A stretch of 64,000 nt of DNA, taken from the NCBI RefSeq assembly GCF_030692605.1, contig NZ_JAUYUD010000105.1:1-64000 (forward strand). The letters run 5' to 3'. The notes beneath the pieces are model-generated. The model searched no databases, was not told the DNA's origin, and saw only the letters and a program-made list of their open reading frames with translations. A program made the translations under genes and the position numbers. This stretch comes from Lutibacter sp. GTDB lineage: Bacteria > Bacteroidota > Bacteroidia > Flavobacteriales > Flavobacteriaceae. Below, piece by piece: positions 1 through 9,643 of the stretch. Every line of letters starts with the position of its first letter. Position 1 is the stretch's first letter.

Positions 1-122
1 ATTGGATAAATGAAAAAACTCAAATCCAAAATGCAAGTAAAGTCAGGTCGTTTAAAGGTTTAATTGTACATATATTTGGAAAACTTGCTGCTTGTTTTTT
101 AAAGCCAATTGTTAACCCTTAA
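1..122 (+). CDS. 3' end of an unidentified protein (partial)
   Basis: Frame 3 is open from the window edge to a TAA at 120-122 and encodes about 39 residues ending in a hydrophobic/basic stretch (FGKLAACFLKPIVNP). The composition looks like real protein, and the stop lies 9 bp before the stop of the convergent PLP-enzyme gene, as expected for two genes meeting tail to tail. The rest of the gene lies outside the window, so I cannot name the family. It could also be a chance open frame, since it is short. Confidence 0.5.
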   Translation, partial: WINEKTQIQNASKVRSFKGLIVHIFGKLAACFLKPIVNP

Positions 123-131
123 TTCGCATTA

Positions 132-1178
132 TTAATTAAAAGGTAATGATAAATTTTGATTTAATATTCTAATTAATTTGTTTAAATCCTTTTTGGTGTG
201 ATTAGCCGTAATAACTATTCTATTAATTTTGTTTTTTGAAGTTGGGTATTTAAAACTTGTTATCACAATATTTTTTTCTAGTAAAACATTAAATAACCTA
301 TCATTTTTACAATATATAACAGGATAATTTATGTTGAATAAAAGCCCTTTTTTTTGTATTAAATTTTTATGTATGAACTCTAAATTTTGTTTTAATTTTT
401 CCCTTTTGTGTTCATATAATTTATATGCTTGTGAAAAAGTTTCGATATAAGCTGGATTTGCTCCAGATGCCGTAATAAAGAAGGATGTTTTTTTTATTTC
501 TTTAATAAATTTTTTGTCACTTGCAATTATTCCGCCAGATAATCCTAGGCCTTTTCCTAAAGATGAAACTAAAATTTTTCTATAAAATTTTTTTTCACCT
601 TGTATGGAACTAAAAATTCCACAACCCTGTTTTCCAATAATACCCAAACTATGAGATTCATCTATAACCAATGTTATTTTTTTGGTTGGTGAAATAAGCT
701 CTAAAAAATCGAAAGATGTTGTGGTTACTTCCGTAGATAAAATTGCGTCAGCTGTTATAACAACTTCTTCAACTATATTATTTAGTAAGGCATCGTCTAA
801 TTTTCCATGAATAAATAAGGGTTTACTATTTGTACAAATAATAGCTGGATGTGATTTTGGATAATGATATAAATTTTTTATGTTTTTAGATAAATAATCT
901 ACAGTTAATCTTCCAGCCAACATACCAGATGATACTGTTATGGCAGCTTCAGAACCTATAAAAAGAGAGAATTCTTTCTCTGCTTTTTTATAAACCGATA
1001 ATTTTACATTAGATCTGCGAGAACTTCCGCAAAAAGTTCCCCATTTTTTAATATTATTACTTATTAATTTTTGAAATTTCCTCTCGCTAGCCAATCCTAA
1101 ATAAGAAGTTCCTCCAAAATATAAATATTCAATATCATTTACCTTAATTATTCTATCAGGAAAATTTTCAACATTCAT
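132..1178 (-). CDS. PLP-dependent acyltransferase/aminotransferase, BioF/KBL-like
   Basis: Fold-type I PLP enzyme of the alpha-oxoamine synthase group (8-amino-7-oxononanoate synthase, 2-amino-3-ketobutyrate CoA ligase). The fold signature is clear: VIDESHS around residue 173 supplies the Asp that binds the pyridine nitrogen, and SSLGKGLGLSGG around 205-216 contains the probable Schiff-base Lys209. At 348 residues it is shorter than the usual 380-400. It sits 6 bp downstream of the dipeptide epimerase on the same strand, so the two are co-transcribed. No other biotin genes are nearby, so a biotin role is not supported; a role in amino-acid or peptidoglycan-peptide metabolism with the epimerase is an inference. 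The exact substrate is unknown. Confidence 0.8.
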   Translation of the reverse strand: MNVENFPDRIIKVNDIEYLYFGGTSYLGLASERKFQKLISNNIKKWGTFCGSSRRSNVKLSVYKKAEKEFSLFIGSEAAITVSSGMLAGRLTVDYLSKNIKNLYHYPKSHPAIICTNSKPLFIHGKLDDALLNNIVEEVVITADAILSTEVTTTSFDFLELISPTKKITLVIDESHSLGIIGKQGCGIFSSIQGEKKFYRKILVSSLGKGLGLSGGIIASDKKFIKEIKKTSFFITASGANPAYIETFSQAYKLYEHKREKLKQNLEFIHKNLIQKKGLLFNINYPVIYCKNDRLFNVLLEKNIVITSFKYPTSKNKINRIVITANHTKKDLNKLIRILNQNLSLPFN

Positions 1179-1184
1179 TAGCCA

Positions 1185-2195
1185 TTAAATTAAGGAAACC
1201 CCAGTACCATTTAGTTTACTATAACTTACTATACCGTTTTCAATAGTTACCCCAGTTGCTATGTCTTTAGCTAATAACAGTGCACCATCCATATCTACAT
1301 AATCTAATATTGGTAATAAGTGAGCAATTGCTGAAATTCCAACAGACGATTCTGTCATGCAGCCAACCATAGTTTTCATTCCAAGTTCTTTCGCATGCAA
1401 TAACATTCTTTTACCAGATGTTAAGCCACCACATTTTACTAATTTTACGTTAACCCCATGAAAATGATGGTGACATTTTGCTACATCTTCTTCAATTTGG
1501 CAAGATTCATCTGCAATAATTGGTAATACAGAGTTTAAAAAAACAAAACGTTGCCCATCCCAGTCATCTGCATTTAATGGCTGCTCTATAAATTCAACCC
1601 CCAATTTTTTCAACTCAACCGCATTGTTAATCGTTTCGTTAACACTCCAACCGCAATTGGCATCTACCCTAAAAATAGCATTAGTATGTTTACGTAGTTC
1701 TTTTATTATTTTAATGTCATCATTAGTTCCTAATTTAACTTTATAAATAGGCCAAGGTTTCTCATTTAGTTTTTCAATCATTTTGTCAATTGAATCAATC
1801 CCAATAGTATAATCAGTAAGTGGATTATTGGATGTTTGTAATCTCCAAAATTCATATAATTTCAATCCCTTTTTACGTGTAAATAAATCATTATAAGCTA
1901 TGTCCAAAGCGCATAGGGCAAACATGTTCTTTTTAAAATAAGGATGTAATTTTTGCCAAAAGTCTTCAGGAGAACAATGGTTAGAATCTTCAATTACCGA
2001 TTGGACTTTAATGATGTCATCAATCATTTTTTGAACAGTTATTTCATAATATGGATTGGATGTTGCTTCGCCATAACCTATAAAACCATTATCGTGCAAC
2101 TCAACAATTAAAGTAGGTTGTACATTATAAGATTCTCTTGAAATGGTAAACGTGTGTTGTAATTTTAACTCGTATGGTTTTAAGACTATTTTCAT
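1185..2195 (-). CDS. Dipeptide epimerase (L-Ala-D/L-Glu epimerase type), enolase superfamily
   Basis: Member of the muconate-lactonizing subgroup of the enolase superfamily. An N-terminal capping domain (about 1-120) is followed by a barrel carrying the expected acid/base and metal residues: the KxK pair in YKVKLG (152/154), metal ligands Asp178 (RVDAN), Glu204 (FIEQPL) and Asp229 (IIADES), and the second catalytic Lys in NVKLVKCGG (around 251-254). Family enzymes epimerise L-Ala-D-Glu from murein turnover, or related dipeptides; specificity cannot be read here. Length 336 residues is normal. It is first in a two-gene unit with the PLP enzyme; a near-consensus TACTTTTA box lies upstream of its ATG. 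Confidence 0.88.
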   Translation of the reverse strand: MKIVLKPYELKLQHTFTISRESYNVQPTLIVELHDNGFIGYGEATSNPYYEITVQKMIDDIIKVQSVIEDSNHCSPEDFWQKLHPYFKKNMFALCALDIAYNDLFTRKKGLKLYEFWRLQTSNNPLTDYTIGIDSIDKMIEKLNEKPWPIYKVKLGTNDDIKIIKELRKHTNAIFRVDANCGWSVNETINNAVELKKLGVEFIEQPLNADDWDGQRFVFLNSVLPIIADESCQIEEDVAKCHHHFHGVNVKLVKCGGLTSGKRMLLHAKELGMKTMVGCMTESSVGISAIAHLLPILDYVDMDGALLLAKDIATGVTIENGIVSYSKLNGTGVSLI

Positions 2196-2410
2196 AAAAA
2201 TTGATTAAGCAATAAAAGTACTAAAAAATGAATATTTTACACTTAAATATTTATGAAATAACTTAGTATACCTTTTTGACATTTTTTTAAATGTTATTAC
2301 AAATTTTAACCCGTTTAAGGTTCAAACATTTTAATGAAATGATATAGAAAATTAAACACCTTTTTAAAACTATTGCTTATTTTTACCACTATAATTAGTT
2401 ATAATTTTTA

Positions 2411-4804
2411 ATGCTTTTTAAAAAATACATACTGTTATTAACGCTTCTAACTTTCTTTTTTTTAGGACCTAAAAGTTGGTCTCAACTTAATATTACTGTT
2501 AATGGTGATCAAACTTATTGCCCAACAACAGAATTAAAAGTTGTGCAATCTTTTAATATTCTTGATCCAAGTAATACGGCAATTTTTGAGATTTCAATAC
2601 AAATTTCTACGGGATATGTGCAAGGTGAAGATGTGTTGATTTTTAAAAATCCTACTTCACATCCAAATATAACACTAGTTCCTTTTTCAGTATCACAAGG
2701 AAAATTAATTTTAAAATGGTCTGGAACCCCAGCAACAAATTATTCCGATTTAATAGCTGCGGTAAACGATGTAGTTTATAAAAGCAATGGTTTAAATCCA
2801 TCTGGAGTTCGTTTATTTTCTATAACCATTGGTTCAGCAATTAGTTATTTACCATTAACAGACCATTATTACGAATATGTACAAAATATTGGAATCACTT
2901 GGAACGCTGCTAAAATTGCTGCAGAAAATCGTACTTATTTTGGGTTAAAAGGATATTTAGCTACTATTACCACGGCGCAAGAAGCTCAATTATCTGGTGA
3001 ACAAGCGGCGGGTGCAGGATGGATTGGTGGTAGCGATGCCGAAACAGAAGGTGTTTGGAAATGGGTTACAGGACCCGAAACTGGTACTATTTTCTGGAAT
3101 GGTGGAATTGGCGGATCTACTCCAAATTTTGCTTTTTGGAATTCAAATGAACCCAATAATTTAGGAGATGAAGATTATGCCCATGTTACAGCACCTGGCG
3201 TAGGGATAAGAGGTTCTTGGAACGACTTAACCAATAATGGTAGCACCTCAGGTGATTATCAGCCAAAAGGGTACATTGTTGAATATGGGGGAACAATTGG
3301 CGATCCTGTTATAAATATTTCAGGTAGTTCAAAAATCACCAATCCAAAAATTAATTCATATACCGAAAATACAGTATGTGCTTCAGGGAGAGTTACTCTT
3401 ACAGCAACTCCATCTATAGGAACTATTGTTTGGTTTAGTAATTTAACAGGTGGTGCTCCACTATTTTCGGGTAACACCTTTACAACACCTATCATAAATT
3501 CAACAACTACGTATTATGCTTTAGCATCTGTAAATGGCTGTTTATCGGGGTCCAGAACACCAATAACAGCTATGGTTACCATACCTCCAACTATTACATC
3601 GGTTAGTAATAAAACCATTTGCGAATCTGGAAGTGCCATACTAACTGCCCAAGCATCTAATGGAACCATTTTTTGGTATGCAAACGCAATAGGTGGTACG
3701 CCTTTAGGAAGTGGTCTAAGTTTTACAACACCAACTCTGAGTATTACTACAACGTATTATGTTGAAGCTGTAATTAATGGTTGTGTTTCAACCACCAGAA
3801 CCGCAGTTATTGCCACGGTACAAAAAACGAATGCCCCAACAACTGTTAATCCTATTCAGGTGTTTTGTGAAGGTGAAAATGCCAGTATTCAGCAAATTAC
3901 AATTAATGGGAGCAATATTATTTGGTATGCTTCAGCAAATGGAGGAACTGCTTTAAATTCATCCGAAAAATTAAAAACTGGAACAACATATTATGCTTCT
4001 CAAACTGTTGCAGGTTGCGAAAGCATAGTAAGACTTCCTGTTCAAATAATTATAAACCCTAGCCCTATTTTTAAAGTTAATTCATCGGCCTTTTTATGCA
4101 AAAATATTGGAGAAGTTCTTTTAACGACATTTAATGCTTTAGAAAATTACACTTATCAATGGTTTAATCAAACAAACACTTTAATTGGCACTCAGCCATT
4201 TTTAACCGTTACAAATGGCGGAACTTTTACCGTGATTGCAACCAATAGTTTAAATTGTAAATCGGTTCCAAAACAAATTACAGTATCTGAATCTGAAATA
4301 GCACTTCTAACTAGTAATTTAGTTTCTATTAATACTGATTCTGAAAACAATATTGTTACTATTTTAAATGGAAATACTTTAGGAATAGGTGATTATGAAT
4401 TTAGTATCGATAATCCTTTAAATTATCAAGATGAACCTGTTTTTAATAATGTTTTTCCTGGTGAACACATTATTTATGTAAATGATAAAAATAAATGTGG
4501 GGCAACAAGTTTAAAATTTTCTGTTTTGGGTTTCCCAAAATTTTTTACTCCAAATAACGATGGTTTCAACGATTTTTGGCAAATAAAAGGGCTTTCTTCT
4601 TCGTATAATGCTATTAGCCCACTTTATATTTTTAATAGATTTGGAAAATTAATTGCAACACAAGACTTAACATCTAAAGGGTGGAATGGTGTTTTTAATG
4701 GGGTCGAATTACCTTCAGATGATTATTGGTATACGGTTCAGTTAGAAGATTCTGATGGCAATGCAAAAGTTTATACTGGTCATTTTAGTTTAATAAGAAG
4801 GTAA
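2411..4804 (+). CDS. Secreted C-type lectin / Ig-like adhesin with T9SS type B sorting domain
   Basis: Large extracellular protein, 797 residues. A signal peptide (about 1-25, ending SWSQ) is followed by a poorly defined region, then a C-type lectin-like domain (about 145-295) with WIGG, the calcium/sugar-type tripeptide EPN (NSNEPNN) and WND (GSWNDL). EPN is the mannose-type signature in animal lectins. Next come three or four Ig-like repeats of 70-80 residues, each starting with a Cys (TVCASG, TICESG, VFCEGE) and containing TTTYY or TTYYA. The last 90 residues are a gliding-motility-type C-terminal domain (FFTPNNDGFNDFW) that directs type IX secretion. Its stop is one base from the convergent Cof phosphatase stop. 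Probable role: surface carbohydrate binding. Confidence 0.9.
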   Translation: MLFKKYILLLTLLTFFFLGPKSWSQLNITVNGDQTYCPTTELKVVQSFNILDPSNTAIFEISIQISTGYVQGEDVLIFKNPTSHPNITLVPFSVSQGKLILKWSGTPATNYSDLIAAVNDVVYKSNGLNPSGVRLFSITIGSAISYLPLTDHYYEYVQNIGITWNAAKIAAENRTYFGLKGYLATITTAQEAQLSGEQAAGAGWIGGSDAETEGVWKWVTGPETGTIFWNGGIGGSTPNFAFWNSNEPNNLGDEDYAHVTAPGVGIRGSWNDLTNNGSTSGDYQPKGYIVEYGGTIGDPVINISGSSKITNPKINSYTENTVCASGRVTLTATPSIGTIVWFSNLTGGAPLFSGNTFTTPIINSTTTYYALASVNGCLSGSRTPITAMVTIPPTITSVSNKTICESGSAILTAQASNGTIFWYANAIGGTPLGSGLSFTTPTLSITTTYYVEAVINGCVSTTRTAVIATVQKTNAPTTVNPIQVFCEGENASIQQITINGSNIIWYASANGGTALNSSEKLKTGTTYYASQTVAGCESIVRLPVQIIINPSPIFKVNSSAFLCKNIGEVLLTTFNALENYTYQWFNQTNTLIGTQPFLTVTNGGTFTVIATNSLNCKSVPKQITVSESEIALLTSNLVSINTDSENNIVTILNGNTLGIGDYEFSIDNPLNYQDEPVFNNVFPGEHIIYVNDKNKCGATSLKFSVLGFPKFFTPNNDGFNDFWQIKGLSSSYNAISPLYIFNRFGKLIATQDLTSKGWNGVFNGVELPSDDYWYTVQLEDSDGNAKVYTGHFSLIRR

Positions 4805-4805
4805 C

Positions 4806-5615
4806 TTAAAACAGCTCTCTCAGTATTTTAGACACTCCATCTTTTTTATTAGATTCTGTTATTCTATCAGCAATTTTAAGTACTTCTTTGTTTGCATTTG
4901 CAACAGCAACGCCAAGCCCAACCGCTTTTAACATTTCAATATCGTTGTAATTATCGCCAAAAGCTATTACACTTTTTATAGAAATTGCTGGATAATAATT
5001 TTCTAATAACCATTCAATCGCTGTTTTTTTTGAGATGGATTTGTGAGAAATTTCAATATATGTTGATTTAGAACGGTATAAAATAATTTCGCTAGAATAC
5101 TTTTCTTTTAAGAATTTATATAAAACATCTATCTCCATTTTATCTCCCATGCACATAATTTTATGTGCTCCTTTTCCTTCTTTTTCCCATTGATATAAAA
5201 CCTCGGTGTTCGATTTTACGATGGGTTTAACTTTGGTATTGTTTACCTCTCTTTTTGCCCAATAATCCATAGAAGGAACATACCATTCATTAAAATGATA
5301 TAAACTTAAATGGATGGATGTTTTTTTGCACACATCAATTATGGCAGAAAGTACCATATTTGAAATAATGGTAGATTGTAAAACAGTTCCATCAACTATT
5401 ACCAAGCCACCATTATAAGCAATTAACGGAGTTGTAGTGTTTTTAAATTGCTGCTGTAAGTGCACCATTGCAGCAGGCATACGAGAAGAAATAAGTACAA
5501 AAGGGATAGGAGAAATACGCTGTACTTCGGCAATTGTGAATTCAGATAATTCTCTATTCTTATTTAAAAGTGTACCATCAATATCGGAACAAACTAATTT
5601 GTAAGTCATCTTCAT
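4806..5615 (-). CDS. Cof-type HAD-IIB phosphatase
   Basis: Cytoplasmic sugar- or cofactor-phosphate phosphatase of the haloacid dehalogenase superfamily, class IIB. Motif I is CSDIDGTLLN near the N terminus (nucleophile Asp and acid/base Asp two residues later), motif II is the LISSRM region, and the C-terminal FGDNYNDIEML with following Lys-containing helix supplies motifs III/IV. The length of 269 residues is typical. The upstream TACTTTTG box (minus strand, 5629-5636) gives it its own promoter. Substrates of this family are broad and cannot be predicted from sequence. The start could also be the Met two codons in (MTYKL). Confidence 0.88.
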   Translation of the reverse strand: MKMTYKLVCSDIDGTLLNKNRELSEFTIAEVQRISPIPFVLISSRMPAAMVHLQQQFKNTTTPLIAYNGGLVIVDGTVLQSTIISNMVLSAIIDVCKKTSIHLSLYHFNEWYVPSMDYWAKREVNNTKVKPIVKSNTEVLYQWEKEGKGAHKIMCMGDKMEIDVLYKFLKEKYSSEIILYRSKSTYIEISHKSISKKTAIEWLLENYYPAISIKSVIAFGDNYNDIEMLKAVGLGVAVANANKEVLKIADRITESNKKDGVSKILRELF

Positions 5616-5628
5616 TTTTTTTCAAGCG

Positions 5629-5636
5629 CAAAAGTA
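5629..5636 (-). promoter_or_regulatory. -7 promoter box (TACTTTTG) of the Cof phosphatase
   Basis: Exact match to the Bacteroidetes -7 consensus TAnnTTTG on the minus strand, 13 bases upstream of the phosphatase ATG. No clear -33 TTG at the standard spacing. Confidence 0.6.
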
Positions 5637-5721
5637 AGCAATTCAATACAAGTAGTTCTATTCAATTTAAAAGACCAATTTCCTTCTTTTTAGGCAAAAA
5701 GTCAAATCAAAACATTTAACC

Positions 5722-5729
5722 TACCTTTG
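5722..5729 (+). promoter_or_regulatory. -7 promoter box (TACCTTTG) of the first RhlE-type helicase
   Basis: Exact TAnnTTTG match 18 bases before the chosen ATG at 5748. Its last three bases are the in-frame TTG that the ORF track used as a start, which argues that the track start is wrong. Confidence 0.65.
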
Positions 5730-5747
5730 CCCCCTTATTTTAAACAC

Positions 5748-7034
5748 ATGACATTTACACAATTAGGTATTATAGAGCCAATCCTTAAAGCGCTTAAAGA
5801 CGAAGGTTATACACATCCAACACCAATTCAAGCCCAATCGATACCCATTTTATTAAAAGGAAACGATTTGCTTGGTTGTGCACAAACTGGTACAGGTAAA
5901 ACTGCAGCTTTTACAATTCCTATTTTACAACACTTATATTTAAATAATTCAGGACCCAGAGGATATCGAAAAATTAAAACACTTATTGTAACACCAACAA
6001 GAGAGTTAGCGATACAAATTGCCGATAACATTACGCAATATGCAAAATACACCGATTTAAAAAATGTGGTGATTTTTGGAGGTGTAAAACAAGGTGGACA
6101 AACAGATTCTTTGCGAAGAGGTACCGATATTTTAGTAGCTACACCAGGCAGATTGCTAGATTTAATCGCTCAAGGATTTATCACTTTAAAAGACATCGAA
6201 TTTTTTGTGTTAGATGAAGCCGACCAAATGTTGGATATGGGTTTTATACACGATATAAAAAAAATAATTGCAAAATTACCTTCAAAAAGGCAATCGTTAT
6301 TCTTTTCTGCTACTATGCCATCATCTATCATTGAATTGTCGGGTAAAATACTTGGTAACTACGAACAAGTTACGGTAAAACCAGAACAACCAACTGCCGA
6401 TAAAATTGAACAAGCCATTTATTTTGTGAGCAAGAATAACAAACCAAAATTATTGGTTCATATAATTAATGAAAATCCAACTTCATCGGTATTAGTTTTT
6501 TCACGAACCAAACATGGTGCCGATAAAATTGTAAAATTTTTAGATAAATCTCATATTAAATCTGCAGCCATACATGGAAATAAATCACAAGGAGCCAGAC
6601 AGCGTGCATTGGGTAATTTTAAAGATGGCGTTTCCAATATTTTAATTGCTACAGATATTGCTGCAAGAGGTATAGATATTGACGAATTATCGTTGGTAAT
6701 TAACTTTGATTTGCCAAATATTTCTGAAACATACGTGCATCGTATTGGAAGAACTGGGCGTGCAAAAGCTAGTGGAATAGCTCTTTCATTTTGTGATTTA
6801 GAAGAAAGAGCGTATTTAAAAGATATTCAGAAATTAATTAGACAAGATATTCCAGTAGTTGAAAATCATCCTTTTTTAGTGGATGAAACAGAAATAATTC
6901 CTGCCACCGAAAAACTTTCAAAAAATCAAAAGAAAAAGAAAAAACCACATCTTACCCATCATAAACCTAAAGAAAAAGAAACTACAGGGGAACAAAAGCA
7001 CAGAAAACCATTTTCAAATAGACGTAGGTACTAA
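5748..7034 (+). CDS. DEAD-box RNA helicase, RhlE-like
   Basis: ATP-dependent RNA helicase. Q-motif region [10 protein letters not shown], motif I AQTGTGKT, Ia PTRELA, Ib [37 protein letters not shown] and [11 protein letters not shown], and [10 protein letters not shown] are all present. The C-terminal tail after about residue 370 is Lys-rich and probably binds RNA non-specifically. The track begins at a TTG inside the -7 promoter box; I use the ATG at 5748 (MTFTQLG), which gives 428 residues and fits the family. A second, clearly related paralogue lies at 15037. Likely roles are ribosome assembly or RNA decay at low temperature (family knowledge). Confidence 0.93.
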   Translation: MTFTQLGIIEPILKALKDEGYTHPTPIQAQSIPILLKGNDLLGCAQTGTGKTAAFTIPILQHLYLNNSGPRGYRKIKTLIVTPTRELAIQIADNITQYAKYTDLKNVVIFGGVKQGGQTDSLRRGTDILVATPGRLLDLIAQGFITLKDIEFFVLDEADQMLDMGFIHDIKKIIAKLPSKRQSLFFSATMPSSIIELSGKILGNYEQVTVKPEQPTADKIEQAIYFVSKNNKPKLLVHIINENPTSSVLVFSRTKHGADKIVKFLDKSHIKSAAIHGNKSQGARQRALGNFKDGVSNILIATDIAARGIDIDELSLVINFDLPNISETYVHRIGRTGRAKASGIALSFCDLEERAYLKDIQKLIRQDIPVVENHPFLVDETEIIPATEKLSKNQKKKKKPHLTHHKPKEKETTGEQKHRKPFSNRRRY

Positions 7035-7110
7035 ATTAATTACATCAAATAATTTAAATTAGCAATAAACATTTTCCACTTTTCATTTTAATTAAGCAAC
7101 TATATTTAAG

Positions 7111-7118
7111 TATATTTG
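7111..7118 (+). promoter_or_regulatory. -7 promoter box (TATATTTG) of the M28 peptidase
   Basis: Exact TAnnTTTG match about 66 bases upstream of the peptidase ATG, implying a leader of roughly 60 nt. No obvious -33 TTG. Confidence 0.45.
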
Positions 7119-7184
7119 ATTGAGAAATCAGATGCCAATTTGTATTTCTTAATTTGTATTTTTATAACGAAATAACTGTAAAAA

Positions 7185-8795
7185 ATGAAAAAAATTAGTG
7201 TTCTATTAATCGGTTTGATCTTATTCTCTTGTGGTAAAAATTCATTGAATGAAACTGAGGCGCTTGAAAGCTTTTCTGAAAAAGACATTGAAAAACATGT
7301 TAAAATTTTAGCTTCAGACGATTTTATGGGTAGAAATCCTTTTACTGAGGGTGAAACAAAAACCATTAATTATTTAAAAGATGAATTTACAAAACTTGGT
7401 CTAAATAGTTTTTTTCAAGAAGTTCCTTTAATTCAGGTAACAGGTGAACCGAGCGATAAATTAATTATAAAAAAAGGAAACACGAATTTAACCTTAGCAT
7501 TAAATAATGACTTTGTTATTTTTTCAAGAGTTCAAAAAGAAATTGTTGGGATTGATGGTTCCGAATTAGTTTTTGCTGGTTATGGTATTGTGGCTCCTGA
7601 GTATAATTGGAATGACTATAAAGATATTGACGTAAAAGGTAAAACAGTTGTTGTTTTGGTAAATGATCCTGGAATTATAACTGGAAATAAAGACTTTTTT
7701 AAAGGAAATACCATGACTTATTATGGTAGATGGACGTACAAATACGAAGAAGCGGCAAGACAAGGAGCAAAAGATTGTATAATAATTCATGACGATAAAG
7801 GAGCTGGGTATAATTTTAGTGTCGTACGTAATGGGGCTACTTTCTCAAAATTGTATTTACAAAGTGAAAATGGATATAAAGAACGCTGTGAAATTGAAGG
7901 TTGGATTACTACTGAAGCAGCAAAAAAACTTGTTTCTTTTTGTGGATTTGATTCTAAAATAATTGAAAAAGCAGCAACTCTAGATCATAAATCGACCTCA
8001 TTGGGAGCAACTGCTACCACTTTTATTAAACAATCATTTGTTTCAAAAACTTCTAATAATGTATTTGGATATTTAGAAGGAACAGACAAAAAAGACGAAT
8101 TGATAGTTATTTCTGCACATTGGGATTGTTTTGGTATTGGTCCAAAAGTTAATGGAGATTCCATATACAATGGAGCTATTGACAATGGAACTTCACTTGC
8201 TTGGATGCTTGAAACTGCAGAAGCTTTTACAAAATTAAAGAAAAAACAATCGAGATCTATTTTGTTTTTTGCACCAACTGCAGAAGAAGCTGGTCTTTTA
8301 GGCTCTTCTTATTACACCGAAAATCCGATTTATCCATTGGCAAAAACTATTGCAGTAATTAACAACGATTTAATGTTTCCTTATGGCAAAACAAAGGATG
8401 TTATGGTAACTGGTTATGGCCAATCTGATTTGGACGATTTATTAGAAATAGAAGCTAAAAAACAAGATCGATATTTGTTGCCAGATCCAAATTCACATAC
8501 TGGAATGTTTTTTAGGTCTGACCATTTTAGTTTTGCAAAAGAAGGAGTTCCAGCTTTATTTGCAAGAAGTTATCATGACCATTATGAAAAAGGAAAAGAA
8601 TGGATGCGCGCTAAAGAAAAAGAATACCTTTCAGATAAATATCATAAAACTACTGATGAATTTGAAGAAGATTGGGATTTATCTGGGGTTGTTTTAGACA
8701 GCCAATTATTATTTAATTTAACCTATAACTTATCCAATTCTAATACCTATCCTAAATGGAAAGAAAGTTCAGAATTTAAGAATGTGAAAAGGTAA
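7185..8795 (+). CDS. M28-family zinc peptidase lipoprotein
   Basis: Aminopeptidase-like exported protein of 536 residues. A lipoprotein signal with lipobox LFSC places Cys16 at the mature N terminus, so it is anchored in the envelope. A PA-like insert (about 125-240, AGYGIVAPEYNW) precedes the catalytic M28 domain. Zinc-site motifs are visible: SAHWDCFG (His, Asp), AIDNGTS (bridging Asp), TAEEAG (catalytic Glu and ligand Glu), NNDLMF (Asp) and SDHFSF (His). It has its own promoter box and no operon partner. The family releases N-terminal residues from peptides; a nutritional role in peptide scavenging is inference. Confidence 0.92.
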   Translation: MKKISVLLIGLILFSCGKNSLNETEALESFSEKDIEKHVKILASDDFMGRNPFTEGETKTINYLKDEFTKLGLNSFFQEVPLIQVTGEPSDKLIIKKGNTNLTLALNNDFVIFSRVQKEIVGIDGSELVFAGYGIVAPEYNWNDYKDIDVKGKTVVVLVNDPGIITGNKDFFKGNTMTYYGRWTYKYEEAARQGAKDCIIIHDDKGAGYNFSVVRNGATFSKLYLQSENGYKERCEIEGWITTEAAKKLVSFCGFDSKIIEKAATLDHKSTSLGATATTFIKQSFVSKTSNNVFGYLEGTDKKDELIVISAHWDCFGIGPKVNGDSIYNGAIDNGTSLAWMLETAEAFTKLKKKQSRSILFFAPTAEEAGLLGSSYYTENPIYPLAKTIAVINNDLMFPYGKTKDVMVTGYGQSDLDDLLEIEAKKQDRYLLPDPNSHTGMFFRSDHFSFAKEGVPALFARSYHDHYEKGKEWMRAKEKEYLSDKYHKTTDEFEEDWDLSGVVLDSQLLFNLTYNLSNSNTYPKWKESSEFKNVKR

Positions 8796-8914
8796 ATAAA
8801 ATTCGATTTGTCAAACTATGCTTGTCGAAGTTGATGCTGATTATGAATTAAATAATATATTTCAACAGACTCAATATGACACTAGATTTTACCTTATAAA
8901 CAGCTTCGTATAGC

Positions 8915-9643
8915 TTATTTATTTCGAACGTAAATTAATTTAAAACGCCCACTTGTACTATCTCGTTGATCAATTTCAAATTGTTTTAGCGATTTAAACA
9001 GTGGTGTTAATTTTTCAAATCCAAAATTACGAGCATCAAAATTGGGTTGTTTTTTTAAAATTAATGAGCCTACATCTCCCATAAAAGCCCAGCCGTCGTC
9101 ATCAGCGGCATCAGAAACTGAATTTCTTAGTAACTGAATTACTTTTGGTGTAATTTTATCCAAACTTACTTTTTTCTGTGTTCTAATTCCGTCATGATTA
9201 TCGTCTTCGGTTTCTAAAATTTCTAAATAAATAAATTTATCACAAGCCACAATAAATGGGTTCGGAGTTTTCTTTTCTCCAATACCATAAACCACTAATC
9301 CGGCTTCTCTAAGTCGTGTTGCTAATTTAGTGAAATCACTATCTGATGAAACCAAACAAAAACCATCTACTTTTTCAGAATATAGAATATCCATAGCGTC
9401 AATAATCATTGCAGAATCTGTTGCATTCTTACCTGTGGTATAACCATATTGTTGAATTGGTGTAATGGCATTTTCTAACAAAATATTTTTCCATTTAGAC
9501 AAATAAGGATTCGTCCAATCACCATAAATACGTTTTATTGTTGGAGTTCCATATTTGGTAATTTCCTCCATCATTTCTTTAATGTATTTTGAGGGAATAT
9601 TATCACCATCAATAAGCACTGCTAATTTTATATCTTTTATCAT
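8915..9643 (-). CDS. NYN-domain (LabA/DUF88) protein with C-terminal OST-HTH/LOTUS domain
   Basis: The N-terminal 150 residues are a PIN-like NYN nuclease domain: VLIDGDNIPSKY supplies the first acidic residues, ATDSAMIIDAMD the middle ones and SSDSDFTKLATRLRE the third acidic cluster. About residues 165-240 form a LOTUS/OST-HTH-like winged domain (ITPKVIQLLRNSV, GDVGSLILKKQPNFDARNFGF), which binds RNA, often G-rich or structured. The combination suggests a small RNA-processing or RNA-decay enzyme. It is monocistronic, with a near-consensus TATCTTTA box upstream. Substrate unknown. Confidence 0.87.
   Translation of the reverse strand: MIKDIKLAVLIDGDNIPSKYIKEMMEEITKYGTPTIKRIYGDWTNPYLSKWKNILLENAITPIQQYGYTTGKNATDSAMIIDAMDILYSEKVDGFCLVSSDSDFTKLATRLREAGLVVYGIGEKKTPNPFIVACDKFIYLEILETEDDNHDGIRTQKKVSLDKITPKVIQLLRNSVSDAADDDGWAFMGDVGSLILKKQPNFDARNFGFEKLTPLFKSLKQFEIDQRDSTSGRFKLIYVRNK

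Noticed and set aside
5727-5747. TTG start of the first RhlE-type helicase
   Set aside because: The TTG is part of the TACCTTTG promoter box; ATG 5748 fits the family N terminus.
8796-8914. Short frame starting ATGCTTGTCGAAG after the M28 peptidase
   Set aside because: Only about 31 codons with no motif; more likely intergenic DNA.
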